Of a DNA stretch of 5,918 nt, positions 1 through 4,689 are shown piece by piece (the first letter of the stretch is position 1; the number at the start of each line of letters is the position of its first letter). A program made the position numbers and the translations under genes. This stretch comes from Methanothrix sp. (lineage in GTDB: Archaea; Halobacteriota; Methanosarcinia; Methanotrichales; Methanotrichaceae), in NCBI GenBank assembly GCA_028688175.1, contig JAQTYS010000169.1, forward strand, positions 1 through 5,918, given 5' to 3'. The notes under the pieces were generated by a model. It had not been told where the DNA came from. It made no database searches and saw only the letters and a program-made list of their open reading frames with translations.

Positions 1-340
1 ATCTTCGCCAGAAACTCTCAGGGCCTTTCTGTATATTTCTTCTCCAATCCAGAAACCGGCATCAATTCTTAGCCGGTCCAGGTCATCTTGGAGCGATGAT
101 ATTCTTCCCGCTAGTTTAGCCCTGATTAAGATACCGATCACGCCAGAAATCTTCAATCCATCCTGAACGCTTTCCTTCTTCAACCTCAGAAGACCCTGGC
201 CATTCACTGCCTTCCTCTACCACTTCTCTCCAAACGGCTGGCGCTATGATAATCTTTTTATGAAACTCTCGCAGGAGATGCAGGCGCCCAATTCTTGCCA
301 GATGTATCAGTGTTGAAGAATCACAGATTGCACTGGGCAT
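1..340 (-). pseudogene. DUF3368 PIN-like toxin, internally deleted and frameshifted
   Basis: This is the toxin partner of the UPF0175 gene just upstream, and it is broken. The intact frame from the ATG at 340 gives a typical DUF3368 N-terminus (AICDSSTLIHLARIG with Asp7, then PAVWREVVEEG) up to SGWIE near residue 63. It then runs into unrelated codons and stops at 116. A second frame, readable from about position 160 down to position 1, carries the typical C-terminus: GLKISGVIGILIRAKLAG, then LRIDAGFWIGEEIYRKAL. The join lies at about 141-165. Family members are about 155-170 residues; the two pieces add to about 116, so roughly 50 central residues, including the distal acidic residues of the PIN site, are missing and the reading frame is shifted. 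The toxin should be inactive. The 5' end overlaps the antitoxin gene by 20 bp, the usual coupled arrangement. The C-terminus continues beyond the window. A sequencing indel alone would not explain the missing residues. Confidence 0.8.
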
Positions 341-581
341 ATCTCAGATCCTCTTCCAGCTCTGCCTCTCCATAGTGACGCCTGATCTTACGCTCACCGA
401 GAAGCCCTTCGAACTGCAGACGAGTTTGGCCGCAGAGAGCTGAGGCTTTTCCAGAAGAAAGCATCCCTCTCTGATAAAGAGCCAGAGCTAACTCTTTGTA
501 AAGCTCAGTCTCCACATCATCAGGCGGGACCCGGAGAGCATTTATTACATCTTCCGGAATCTTCAAAGTCCGTGCACCCAT
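321..581 (-). CDS. UPF0175 family antitoxin
   Basis: A small protein of 86 residues that I recognise as the UPF0175 family, the usual antitoxin partner of DUF3368 PIN-like toxins in archaea and cyanobacteria. The pattern is typical: KIPEDVINALRVPPDDVE, then KELALALYQRGMLSSGKASALCG with a helix-turn-helix look, LQFEGLLGERKI, and an acidic end YGEAELEEDL that probably binds the toxin. The start at 581 is supported by AAGGAG at 591-596 with a 9-nt spacer. Its 3' end overlaps the start of the toxin gene by 20 bp. Family knowledge suggests it binds its own promoter and neutralises the toxin. Because the toxin gene here is broken, this is probably an orphan antitoxin that could still repress DNA or neutralise a related toxin elsewhere. 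Confidence 0.85.
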   Translation of the reverse strand: MGARTLKIPEDVINALRVPPDDVETELYKELALALYQRGMLSSGKASALCGQTRLQFEGLLGERKIRRHYGEAELEEDLRYAQCNL

Positions 582-590
582 TGATTCATA

Positions 591-596
591 CTCCTT
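591..596 (-). promoter_or_regulatory. Ribosome binding site of the UPF0175 gene
   Basis: AAGGAG on the minus strand, 9 nt before the ATG at 581. It fixes the start and rules out the out-of-frame ATG at 589-587. Confidence 0.7.
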
Positions 597-650
597 TTCA
601 TAATAATAGTGTGGATTATTCTTTAAGCTTTGGGCAATTCTATCGTCTGG

Positions 651-975
651 ACTGCGAGAAGCGAGCTACGATGGGCAGCCCCGATGCGTGGCAATGGGCT
701 GACGGGGCGCGGCTGCCGGTGGCCCCGCAAGAATCGCCAAGTCGGTCTTTGTGCGTCCTTTGTGAGCTTGGTGCGCTTTGTGGTTTGGCCCGTTGCCGCT
801 TGGTTATAATTATCAGCTAATAACCACAATTCGCCATTGTCTCCAATAATCCAGCCCCTGAAAATCCGCCCCGCCGGTGACCGGCTCCACCTGCTACGAG
901 TGCTTACCAGGCAATCCCGCCCTCCCGAACGACATCGCTGCAAGCCCGGACGGCCCGGCCAGCAGGCGGCGAAAA
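651..975 (+). repeat. Repeat copy A (modules X-Y-Z)
   Basis: First copy of the GC-rich repeat that separates all TA operons in the window. The left end (651-690) is diverged. Module X includes a 6-bp inverted repeat, CGGGGC at 703-708 and GCCCCG at 722-727, around GCGGCTGCCGGTG. Module Y holds CTTTGTG-type short repeats at 747-753, 758-764, 767-773 and 776-782, then an AT-rich GGTTATAATTATC. Module Z holds a 13-bp palindrome GCCGGTGACCGGC at 873-885 and ends near CAGCAGGCGGC. Open frames on both strands across this copy are by-products of high GC: they lack ribosome sites and resemble no family. The stretch between the UPF0175 gene and hicB1 has no other gene. Confidence 0.85.
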
Positions 976-1160
976 ATAGTTCCAGCTCATCGGAGACTTC
1001 GCGGCTTCGCGCCTTCGCGTGAGCCCGTGATCTCGGGCCAACCCCCCCGAGCGCGTGCGTGCAGGCGGGTCCATCCGGGCGAGGGCAACTCCGCACTCTC
1101 CGGCGTGGTAAACAATCAAGAGGGGGCCAGGCGACTCCGGGTTTTTGAGTGCTTGGACGC
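976..1160. other. GC-rich non-coding tail after repeat copy A
   Basis: No gene is supported here. It holds three tandem CTTCGCG units (997-1019), a near-perfect palindrome GCCCGTGATCTCGGGC at 1023-1038, a run of seven C, and GC-rich sequence of unknown origin up to the AT-richer promoter zone of hicB1. This segment is not shared with the other repeat copies, so it may be an inserted or diverged piece. Confidence 0.5.
997..1020 (+). repeat. Three tandem 8-bp units CTTCGCGn
   Basis: CTTCGCG occurs at 997-1003, 1005-1011 and 1013-1019, each followed by one variable base (G, C, T). It is a GC-rich relative of the CTTTGTG units inside module Y and the CTCTGTG units in copy D. Confidence 0.8.
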
Positions 1161-1170
1161 GAGCTAAAAG

Positions 1171-1176
1171 CTATAT
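1171..1176 (+). promoter_or_regulatory. hicB: Possible TATA box of hicB1
   Basis: CTATAT is centred about 28 bp before the ATG at 1202, and no ribosome site precedes that ATG. In an archaeon this spacing fits a leaderless transcript starting at or next to the start codon. This is inference from spacing only. Confidence 0.3.
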
Positions 1177-1201
1177 CCCATTACCAACAATATTACTCAT
1201 A

Positions 1202-1459
1202 ATGTTTGTGGAATACATTAAAGCGGCAATGGACAAAGCGATCTATGAGATGATCGACGATCCAGAGCCCTTTTATGGCGAGATACCAGACCTTCAAGGT
1301 GTCTGGGCTTCAGGAAAGACATTGGAAGCCTGTAGAGATGACCTCATGAGCGCTCTTGAGGATTGGATAGCTTTCCGCCTTAGAACCGGGCGTTCGATTC
1401 CGTCAATAGGTGGAGCATCAATTGCAGTTTCATTGGAACCGGTGAGCGTTGTTGAATAA
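1202..1459 (+). CDS. hicB: HicB-like antitoxin 1
   Basis: An 85-residue protein of the short HicB-like antitoxin class, which is expected to block the HicA mRNA interferase encoded next to it. It shows the partial RNase H-like HicB core: FYGEIPDLQGVWASGKTLEACRDD is the family's P-D-L-x-G...G-x-T-L-E signature, followed by a helix ending in IAFRLRTG and a C-terminal strand. There is no room for the C-terminal helix-turn-helix or ribbon-helix-helix found in long HicB proteins, so direct DNA binding is doubtful. The frame is open upstream to 1145, but the protein resembles HicB only from MFVEYIKAAM, so the start is placed at 1202. The toxin gene overlaps the end by 8 bp. The antitoxin-first gene order is the reverse of the Escherichia coli hicAB operon but is common for short HicB proteins. 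Confidence 0.85.
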   Translation: MFVEYIKAAMDKAIYEMIDDPEPFYGEIPDLQGVWASGKTLEACRDDLMSALEDWIAFRLRTGRSIPSIGGASIAVSLEPVSVVE

Positions 1460-1676
1460 GCTCACTCCTGTCTCAAGGCGAGAACTCGTAAGACGATTAG
1501 GGAAATTAGGATTTGATGGCCCTTTCCCCGGATCGAAACACGAGATCATGGCGAAAGGAGACATATCGATCATTATCCCAAATTCGCATCGTGGTGAAGA
1601 CATAGGGACCAATCTGATAACAAGGATCCTAAAACAAGCAGCTCTCTCACGTCAAGACTGGCTTGATTCAAAGTAA
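1452..1676 (+). CDS. hicA: HicA toxin 1 (mRNA interferase)
   Basis: A 74-residue HicA protein with a dsRBD-like fold; HicA proteins cleave mRNA in a ribosome-independent way and are blocked by HicB. The order is as expected: TPVSRRELVRRLGKLGF (helix 1), FPGSKHEIM with the catalytic histidine, ISIIIPNSHRGEDIG (strands), then LITRILKQAALSRQDWL (helix 2). Only two starts are possible after an in-frame stop at 1443-1445: TTG at 1449 or TTG at 1452. GGTGAG at 1441-1446 gives a 5-nt spacer to 1452 but only 2 nt to 1449. Starting at 1452 also puts the catalytic histidine at residue 30, as in the two other HicA proteins here. It overlaps hicB1 by 8 bp, so translation is probably coupled. Confidence 0.85.
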   Translation: MNKLTPVSRRELVRRLGKLGFDGPFPGSKHEIMAKGDISIIIPNSHRGEDIGTNLITRILKQAALSRQDWLDSK

Positions 1677-1708
1677 TGAAATTCAATGCTATGAACGGCT
1701 TCGTGTGA
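1676..1708 (+). pseudogene. Relic of a HicB-like gene start
   Basis: Directly after hicA1 a start codon overlaps the stop codon (TAATG). The next codons read MKFNAMNGFV and then stop. TAATGAAATTCAAT at 1674-1687 is identical to 4222-4235, the beginning of hicB3 (MKFNITIERDE). This looks like the first codons of a lost HicB-type gene cut off by the following sequence and repeat. A 14-bp match could also arise by chance between AT-rich start regions. Confidence 0.35.
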
Positions 1709-1727
1709 GTTAGCGTCCGTCTGACGA

Positions 1728-2058
1728 TGGCCACGAGCGCCAACCTGAGGCAAGGACGCTACACGGGCGATGGGCCGACGGGGCGCGGCTGCCGGTGGCC
1801 CCGCAAGAATCGCCAAGCCGGTCTTTGTGCGTCCTTTGTGAGCTTGGTGCGCTTTGTGGTTTGGCCCGTTGTCGCTTGAGTATAACTATCAGTTAATAAT
1901 AACCGCAAGTCACAATCGTTTCCAATAGTCCAGCCCCCTGAAAGTCCGTCAGCCGGTGACCGGCTCCACCTGGTACGAGCGCTCGCCTGGCAAGCCAGCC
2001 CGCCCGGACGACATCGCAGCAAGCCCGGACGGCCAGGCCCACAGGCGGCTGCTCTTAG
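1728..2058 (+). repeat. Repeat copy B (modules X-Y-Z)
   Basis: Second complete copy, same direction as copy A. X begins near GGCCACGAGCG and has the 6-bp inverted repeat at 1779-1784 and 1798-1803. Y has the same CTTTGTG/CTTGGTG series and an AT-rich GTATAACTATC. Z has the full 15-bp palindrome AGCCGGTGACCGGCT at 1951-1965, then CTGGCAAGCCAG, and ends at CCCACAGGCGGC. The first bases of B continue where copy A stops, as if hicBA1 had been placed between them. The stretch from hicA1 to vapC holds only this repeat, the hicB relic and a hairpin. Confidence 0.9.
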
Positions 2059-2067
2059 CTGCAGCCG
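2046..2067 (-). terminator. Hairpin downstream of vapC
   Basis: CGGCTGC at 2046-2052 pairs with GCAGCCG at 2061-2067 (7 bp, 8-nt loop). It lies about 20 bp beyond the vapC stop. There is no clear T-run after it on the minus strand, so a role in termination or 3' end protection is only possible. It sits exactly at the right edge of repeat copy B. Confidence 0.3.
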
Positions 2068-2085
2068 ATAGCTGGCGATTATTGC

Positions 2086-2559
2086 TTAATCAGAGTCTTT
2101 CCATGAAGAATGATTTAATACCCGCTCGCCAGTCCTTGGAGCATTTTCCAGCCATTTTTCGGGACTCATAGCAAACACCGATTCGGGGCAACGTTCCAGC
2201 ATCTCTTCATCCCATGACACTAAAACGGCATCGAAATCCTCAGCAACGGCAATGTAAACGGCATCCGCACCACGAAGTCGATTTTCAATGGCAATCTCTG
2301 CCGCACGAATTGCTAGAGACAAATCCAGTGGAATCGGAGTCATCCCAGGAAAATGCTTCATGAGATTGACCAGCCTCCGGGACAGAAGCGAGTCTCCAGT
2401 TGGCCTGGCAATAGCAGCTCCACACTCAGCAAACACAAGAGTAGGGCTGAATATCTTTGATCCTTTCACCATTTGCAGAAACTTGTAGCTCAGAGGATAT
2501 TGTTTTTCAGACGGTCGGGCTGCGGAGACAAAGACGCTGGCATCAATTGTCAGGTTCAT
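2086..2559 (-). CDS. vapC: VapC-type PIN domain toxin
   Basis: A 157-residue PIN domain protein, predicted to be a magnesium-dependent RNase toxin of the VapC type. The four acidic residues of the PIN site are all visible: Asp6 in LTIDASVFV, Glu45 in PTLVFAECGAA, Asp99 in RLRGADAVYIAVA and Asp117 in VLVSWDEEM. Length and motif spacing are normal, so it looks intact. The frame is open upstream to 2640, but that part is the antitoxin gene read in another frame. The start at 2559 overlaps the antitoxin stop as ATGA, and GAGGAG stands directly before it. Tight coupling ensures antitoxin is made first. Targets of VapC proteins vary (tRNA, rRNA, mRNA) and cannot be read from the sequence. Confidence 0.88.
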   Translation of the reverse strand: MNLTIDASVFVSAARPSEKQYPLSYKFLQMVKGSKIFSPTLVFAECGAAIARPTGDSLLSRRLVNLMKHFPGMTPIPLDLSLAIRAAEIAIENRLRGADAVYIAVAEDFDAVLVSWDEEMLERCPESVFAMSPEKWLENAPRTGERVLNHSSWKDSD

Positions 2560-2813
2560 CTCCTCATCTCGGCAAGAATCTCCAAAGCGCTTTTTTCGCT
2601 CTTCCATGCGGAATCGATTTCTCGGGCCAAGGTCTGCCATTCTGCATCCCAGTCAATTTCCTTAATAACATTCTCAGAGGAATTTATTGGAACTAGTACG
2701 GCCATAGGTCTCCCATCCGGGCTAATCAAGGTAGCTGTCTCACCAGGGGATAGCTTTGCTAAAATATCCTCAAGATTCTTTTTGGCCGAATCTACAGAAA
2801 CCTCTACCGACAT
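2556..2813 (-). CDS. Phd/YefM-type (VapB-like) antitoxin
   Basis: An 85-residue antitoxin for the PIN toxin downstream. The N-terminal half is a Phd/YefM DNA-binding domain: VEVSVDSAKKNLEDILAKL, then GETATLISPDGRPMAVLVPI. The C-terminal half (WDAEWQTLAREIDSAWKSE) is a charged helix that should wrap the toxin. An ATG at 2825 is in frame, but ATG 2813 is preferred: GGAG lies 6 nt before it and family members begin at this residue. By family analogy, the antitoxin and its complex bind the operon promoter to repress it. The gene ends in a 4-bp overlap with vapC. Confidence 0.85.
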   Translation of the reverse strand: MSVEVSVDSAKKNLEDILAKLSPGETATLISPDGRPMAVLVPINSSENVIKEIDWDAEWQTLAREIDSAWKSEKSALEILAEMRR

Positions 2814-2939
2814 GATGAACTCCATTCGTGTTAATTATTTGATTACCGTCGATTTATGTACTGCATTCTATTAAAAGTTAACCGCAAGGTCAATTTTCTA
2901 GTTGATGATGTCGTACTGAGAGCCTCCAGGCTCTGATCG

Positions 2940-3363
2940 GCCCCGGCCCAACTGGCAACAGCAACGAGCGCATTCCTAAAGCGCGGCGATGGTCAAACCG
3001 GGCGCGGCTGTCGTTAGCCTCGCAAGAATCGCCAAGCCGTTCTTTGTGCGTTCTTTGTGAGCTTGGTGCGCTTTGTGGTTTGGCCCGTTGCCACTTCGTT
3101 ATAATTATCAGCCAATAATAACCACAAGTCATCATCGTTTCCAAAAGCCCAGCCCACCTGAAAAGCCGCCCAGCTGGTGACCGGCTCCACCTGGTACGAG
3201 CGCTCGCCTGGCAAGCCAGCCCGCCCTGACGATAGCGACGCAATCCCGGACGGCCAGGCCCACAGGCAACGGCCACAAGCCCGCCCGAGATGCCGAGACG
3301 CGGCGATGGGCTGGCGGGGTGCGGCTGCCGGTGGCCCCGCAAGAATCGCCATGCTGGAGACTG
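2940..3363 (+). repeat. Repeat copy C (X-Y-Z-X, more than one unit)
   Basis: The longest copy and the key to the unit structure: X (diverged, about 2940-3040), Y (to about 3150), Z (to about 3290) and then a second X (to 3363). GGCGATGG recurs at about 2983 and 3303, giving a period near 320 bp. Z carries AGCTGGTGACCGGCT at 3172-3186, one base off the 15-bp palindrome. Two minus-strand open frames (2890-3366 and 3014-3352) cross it but are not believed to be genes. The stretch between the Phd-like gene and hicA2 holds only this repeat and about 125 bp of AT-rich upstream sequence for the antitoxin gene (2814-2939). Confidence 0.9.
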
Positions 3364-3391
3364 CAATAAGATTTTTTATTCGTCGTTTGGT

Positions 3392-3640
3392 TTATGATTG
3401 CTTAATCATTTCTATCAAGGCATCCTCTGAAAACCCATTCCAGATGGATATCTGAGATAAAATATCTTTTAATGTACCCTTCGCCAGCTCGTCGTGCAAT
3501 GGAACCGTGATATTATGATCTCCTGCGGCAGTTAGCTTTCTCAGCCTGACGTGACTTCCTCTCTGCCGAATGATTTCATAGCCGAGTCGAACGAGCACTT
3601 TGAGGAGCTTCTCGCCGCTAACAACCGGACGCTTTTGCAA
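3392..3640 (-). CDS. hicA: HicA toxin 2 (mRNA interferase)
   Basis: An 82-residue HicA/YcfA-type protein: QKRPVVSGEKLLKVLVRLGYE (helix 1), RQRGSHVRLRK with catalytic His30, HNITVPLHDELAKGTL, then a second helix DILSQISI and a tail FSEDALIEMIKQS. The frame is open from a TTG at 3655, but TTG at 3640 is preferred: GAGGT lies 8 nt before it, the protein then begins at the conserved QKRPVVSG, and the histidine falls at residue 30 as in the other two HicA proteins. It overlaps hicB2 by 23 bp, so translation is probably coupled. It looks intact. HicA cleaves mRNA and tmRNA in studied systems; targets here are unknown. Confidence 0.85.
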   Translation of the reverse strand: MQKRPVVSGEKLLKVLVRLGYEIIRQRGSHVRLRKLTAAGDHNITVPLHDELAKGTLKDILSQISIWNGFSEDALIEMIKQS

Positions 3641-3851
3641 GAGGCTGCACCTCAAATTCAGAAATCGATAAGATCTTCAGCTCTTCACCAGATTCAAGAA
3701 TATCTTCAAAATGCAGACTAGTTGCCTCTTTTATATTTTCAGTTAGCTCATCAAGGGTTTTTCCTTGTGTGAATATGCCAACACTTATTCCACGAGCGCA
3801 CCAGTTCTCTCCATCAAAGTAAACCTCAAACTTCACAAGCAACCAAACCAC
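3618..3851 (-). CDS. hicB: HicB-like antitoxin 2
   Basis: A short HicB-like antitoxin (77 residues from GTG 3851). The core is VKFEVYFDGENWCARGISVGIFTQGKTLDELTENIKEATSLHFED, the usual strand-strand-helix of the family with the G-K-T-L-D-E-L signature, followed by EELKILSISEFEV. There is no C-terminal DNA-binding domain. The start is uncertain: no ATG exists. GTG 3851 has AAGGA at 3860-3856 with a 4-nt spacer; GTG 3836 fits where the conserved domain begins (VKFEV) but lacks a ribosome site; TTG 3866 is open too. Its stop lies inside the start region of hicA2. It is closer to the FTQGKTLDE class of HicB than hicB1 or hicB3, so the three HicAB pairs are separate acquisitions and not local duplications. 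Confidence 0.82.
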   Translation of the reverse strand: MVWLLVKFEVYFDGENWCARGISVGIFTQGKTLDELTENIKEATSLHFEDILESGEELKILSISEFEVQPLAKASGC

Positions 3852-3881
3852 CGCTTCCTTCTGCAAAGATTATTGCTATTG

Positions 3882-3891
3882 CTTAATATTT
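3882..3891 (-). promoter_or_regulatory. Possible TATA box of hicB2-hicA2
   Basis: AAATATTAAG on the minus strand, centred about 36 bp before GTG 3851. With archaeal spacing, a transcript would begin near 3861 and just include the AAGGA ribosome site. Support is limited to position and AT-richness. Confidence 0.25.
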
Positions 3892-3963
3892 GTATGCTCC
3901 TGAGGACTGGATTTGATGGACCGTAGAATTCCGGTAAGCTCGAATCCTGCTCATCTTGGCCCA

Positions 3964-4170
3964 CCGGTCCGGCCCACAGGCGGCAGCCACAAGCCCGCCC
4001 GAGGCAACGACGCGATGCGGGCGATGGGCTGACAGGGCGCGGCTGCCGGTGGCTCTGCAAGAATCGCCAAGCTGGAGACTGACTTCGGCTCTGCCAAAGA
4101 GTCTCTGTGTATCTCTCGCCTCTGTGGTTCGGTTCTCAATTGTTCGGTTATAATTGTCATATAATAAAAT
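3964..4170 (+). repeat. Repeat copy D (end of Z, X, start of variant Y)
   Basis: Begins at the tail of Z (GGCCCACAGGCGGC), runs through X and stops inside Y at the AT-rich patch. In X the inverted repeat is CAGGGC (4033-4038) and GCTCTG (4052-4057): both arms differ from copies A and B, yet a 6-bp stem with one G-T pair is kept. Module Y is of a different type: CTCTGTG at 4103-4109 and 4120-4126 in place of CTTTGTG, although the flanking GGTTATAATT remains. It ends at ATAATAA before the hicB3 leader. The region between hicB2 and the hicB3 leader contains about 110 bp of unremarkable sequence plus this repeat. Confidence 0.85.
4148..4168 (+). promoter_or_regulatory. AT-rich promoter-like end of repeat copy D
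   Basis: GGTTATAATTGTCATATAATAA. A TATA-like TTATAAT near 4151 would place a transcript start around 4177, in front of the ribosome site at 4184-4190. The first part is conserved in repeat copies A and C, so the repeat may supply the promoter of hicBA3. Inference only. Confidence 0.3.
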
Positions 4171-4197
4171 CCTGAATCAAACTGAAGGAAGTTTAAT

Positions 4198-4224
4198 ATG
4201 CTCTTGGTACTAAGTAAGATCTAA
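4198..4224 (+). CDS. Eight-residue leader ORF coupled to hicB3
   Basis: ATG at 4198 is preceded by GAAGGAA at 4184-4190 with a 7-nt spacer, the best ribosome site near this operon. The frame reads MLLVLSKI and stops with TAA at 4222-4224, whose last base is the first base of the hicB3 ATG (TAATG). HicB3 itself has no ribosome site. Ribosomes that finish the leader could restart on hicB3. The peptide may have no function beyond this. Confidence 0.4.
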   Translation: MLLVLSKI

Positions 4225-4472
4225 TGAAATTCAATATAACCATTGAACGAGACGAAGATGGAAGATACGTGGCTGAGTGCACCGATCTGCCAGGTTGCCT
4301 TTCGGAGGGAGAGACCCTTGAAGAAACCGTGGAAAACATAAGCGAAGCCATTATCGGATGCTTAAAATCAAGGCTTAAGATCGCAAGTGAAAAGCTCAAG
4401 ATACCAGCCATTGATGGTAAGCTCGACATCTCTATTGATGTCACAGAGCAAAAATATGCAGAAGCTTCCTAG
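4224..4472 (+). CDS. hicB: HicB-like antitoxin 3
   Basis: An 82-residue HicB antitoxin with the classic core: MKFNITIERDEDGRYVAEC, then TDLPGCLSEGETLEETVENI with the P-G-C...G-x-T-x-E-E signature, a helix SEAIIGCLKS and a final strand around KLDISIDVTE. It should bind and inhibit HicA3. No separate DNA-binding domain is present. An in-frame TAA at 4212-4214 blocks any upstream start, and no ribosome site precedes the ATG; the overlapping leader ORF probably feeds ribosomes to it. HicA3 begins 17 bp before its stop. The pair interrupts one repeat unit, with copies D and E on either side. Confidence 0.9.
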   Translation: MKFNITIERDEDGRYVAECTDLPGCLSEGETLEETVENISEAIIGCLKSRLKIASEKLKIPAIDGKLDISIDVTEQKYAEAS

Positions 4473-4689
4473 AGTTTGCGGTGACAGACATATCGCAGCT
4501 TTTAAGAAGGCTGGCTGGAAGCTCAATCATGTAGAGGGCAGCCACTACATCATGATCAAGGACGGAAGCGATGTCCATCTCTCGATACCCGTGCATAAGG
4601 GTAAGGATCTTAGCATTGGTCTTCTCAAGAAGCTAATCTCCAAGGCCGGCCTGACCAATGAGGAATACATCGAAATTTTCTATAAATAG
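4456..4689 (+). CDS. hicA: HicA toxin 3 (mRNA interferase)
   Basis: A 77-residue HicA: QKLPRVCGDRHIAAFKKAGW (helix 1), NHVEGSHYIMIKDG with catalytic His30, VHLSIPVHKGKDLSIGLL, then KKLISKAGLTNEEYIEIF (helix 2). Length and motifs are those of intact HicA proteins. The frame is open from 4387, but resemblance to the family begins at ATG 4456, which lies inside hicB3 (17-bp overlap). No strong ribosome site is seen, so expression probably depends on hicB3 translation. The stop codon at 4687-4689 falls within sequence that aligns to repeat module Y, so the cassette edge and the gene end coincide. Confidence 0.9.
   Translation: MQKLPRVCGDRHIAAFKKAGWKLNHVEGSHYIMIKDGSDVHLSIPVHKGKDLSIGLLKKLISKAGLTNEEYIEIFYK

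Noticed and set aside
623..1119. Overlapping open frames on both strands across repeat copy A (up to 157 codons)
   Set aside because: They arise from GC-rich repeat sequence, lack ribosome sites, resemble no family, and their equivalents in other copies are broken by indels.
1759..2022. Minus-strand frame containing TTKRTKLTKDAQR, also present at 623-1096 and 3014-3352
   Set aside because: The Lys/Thr-rich stretch is just the CTTTGTG short repeats read in reverse. Frame is partly kept between copies but starts and ends are not, and insertions in Z shift it.
2288..2874. Plus-strand frames opposite vapC and the Phd-like gene
   Set aside because: They are antisense to two well-recognised genes with complete motifs.
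4193..4444. Minus-strand frame opposite hicB3
   Set aside because: It is a shadow of hicB3, which has the full HicB signature and the correct partner downstream.
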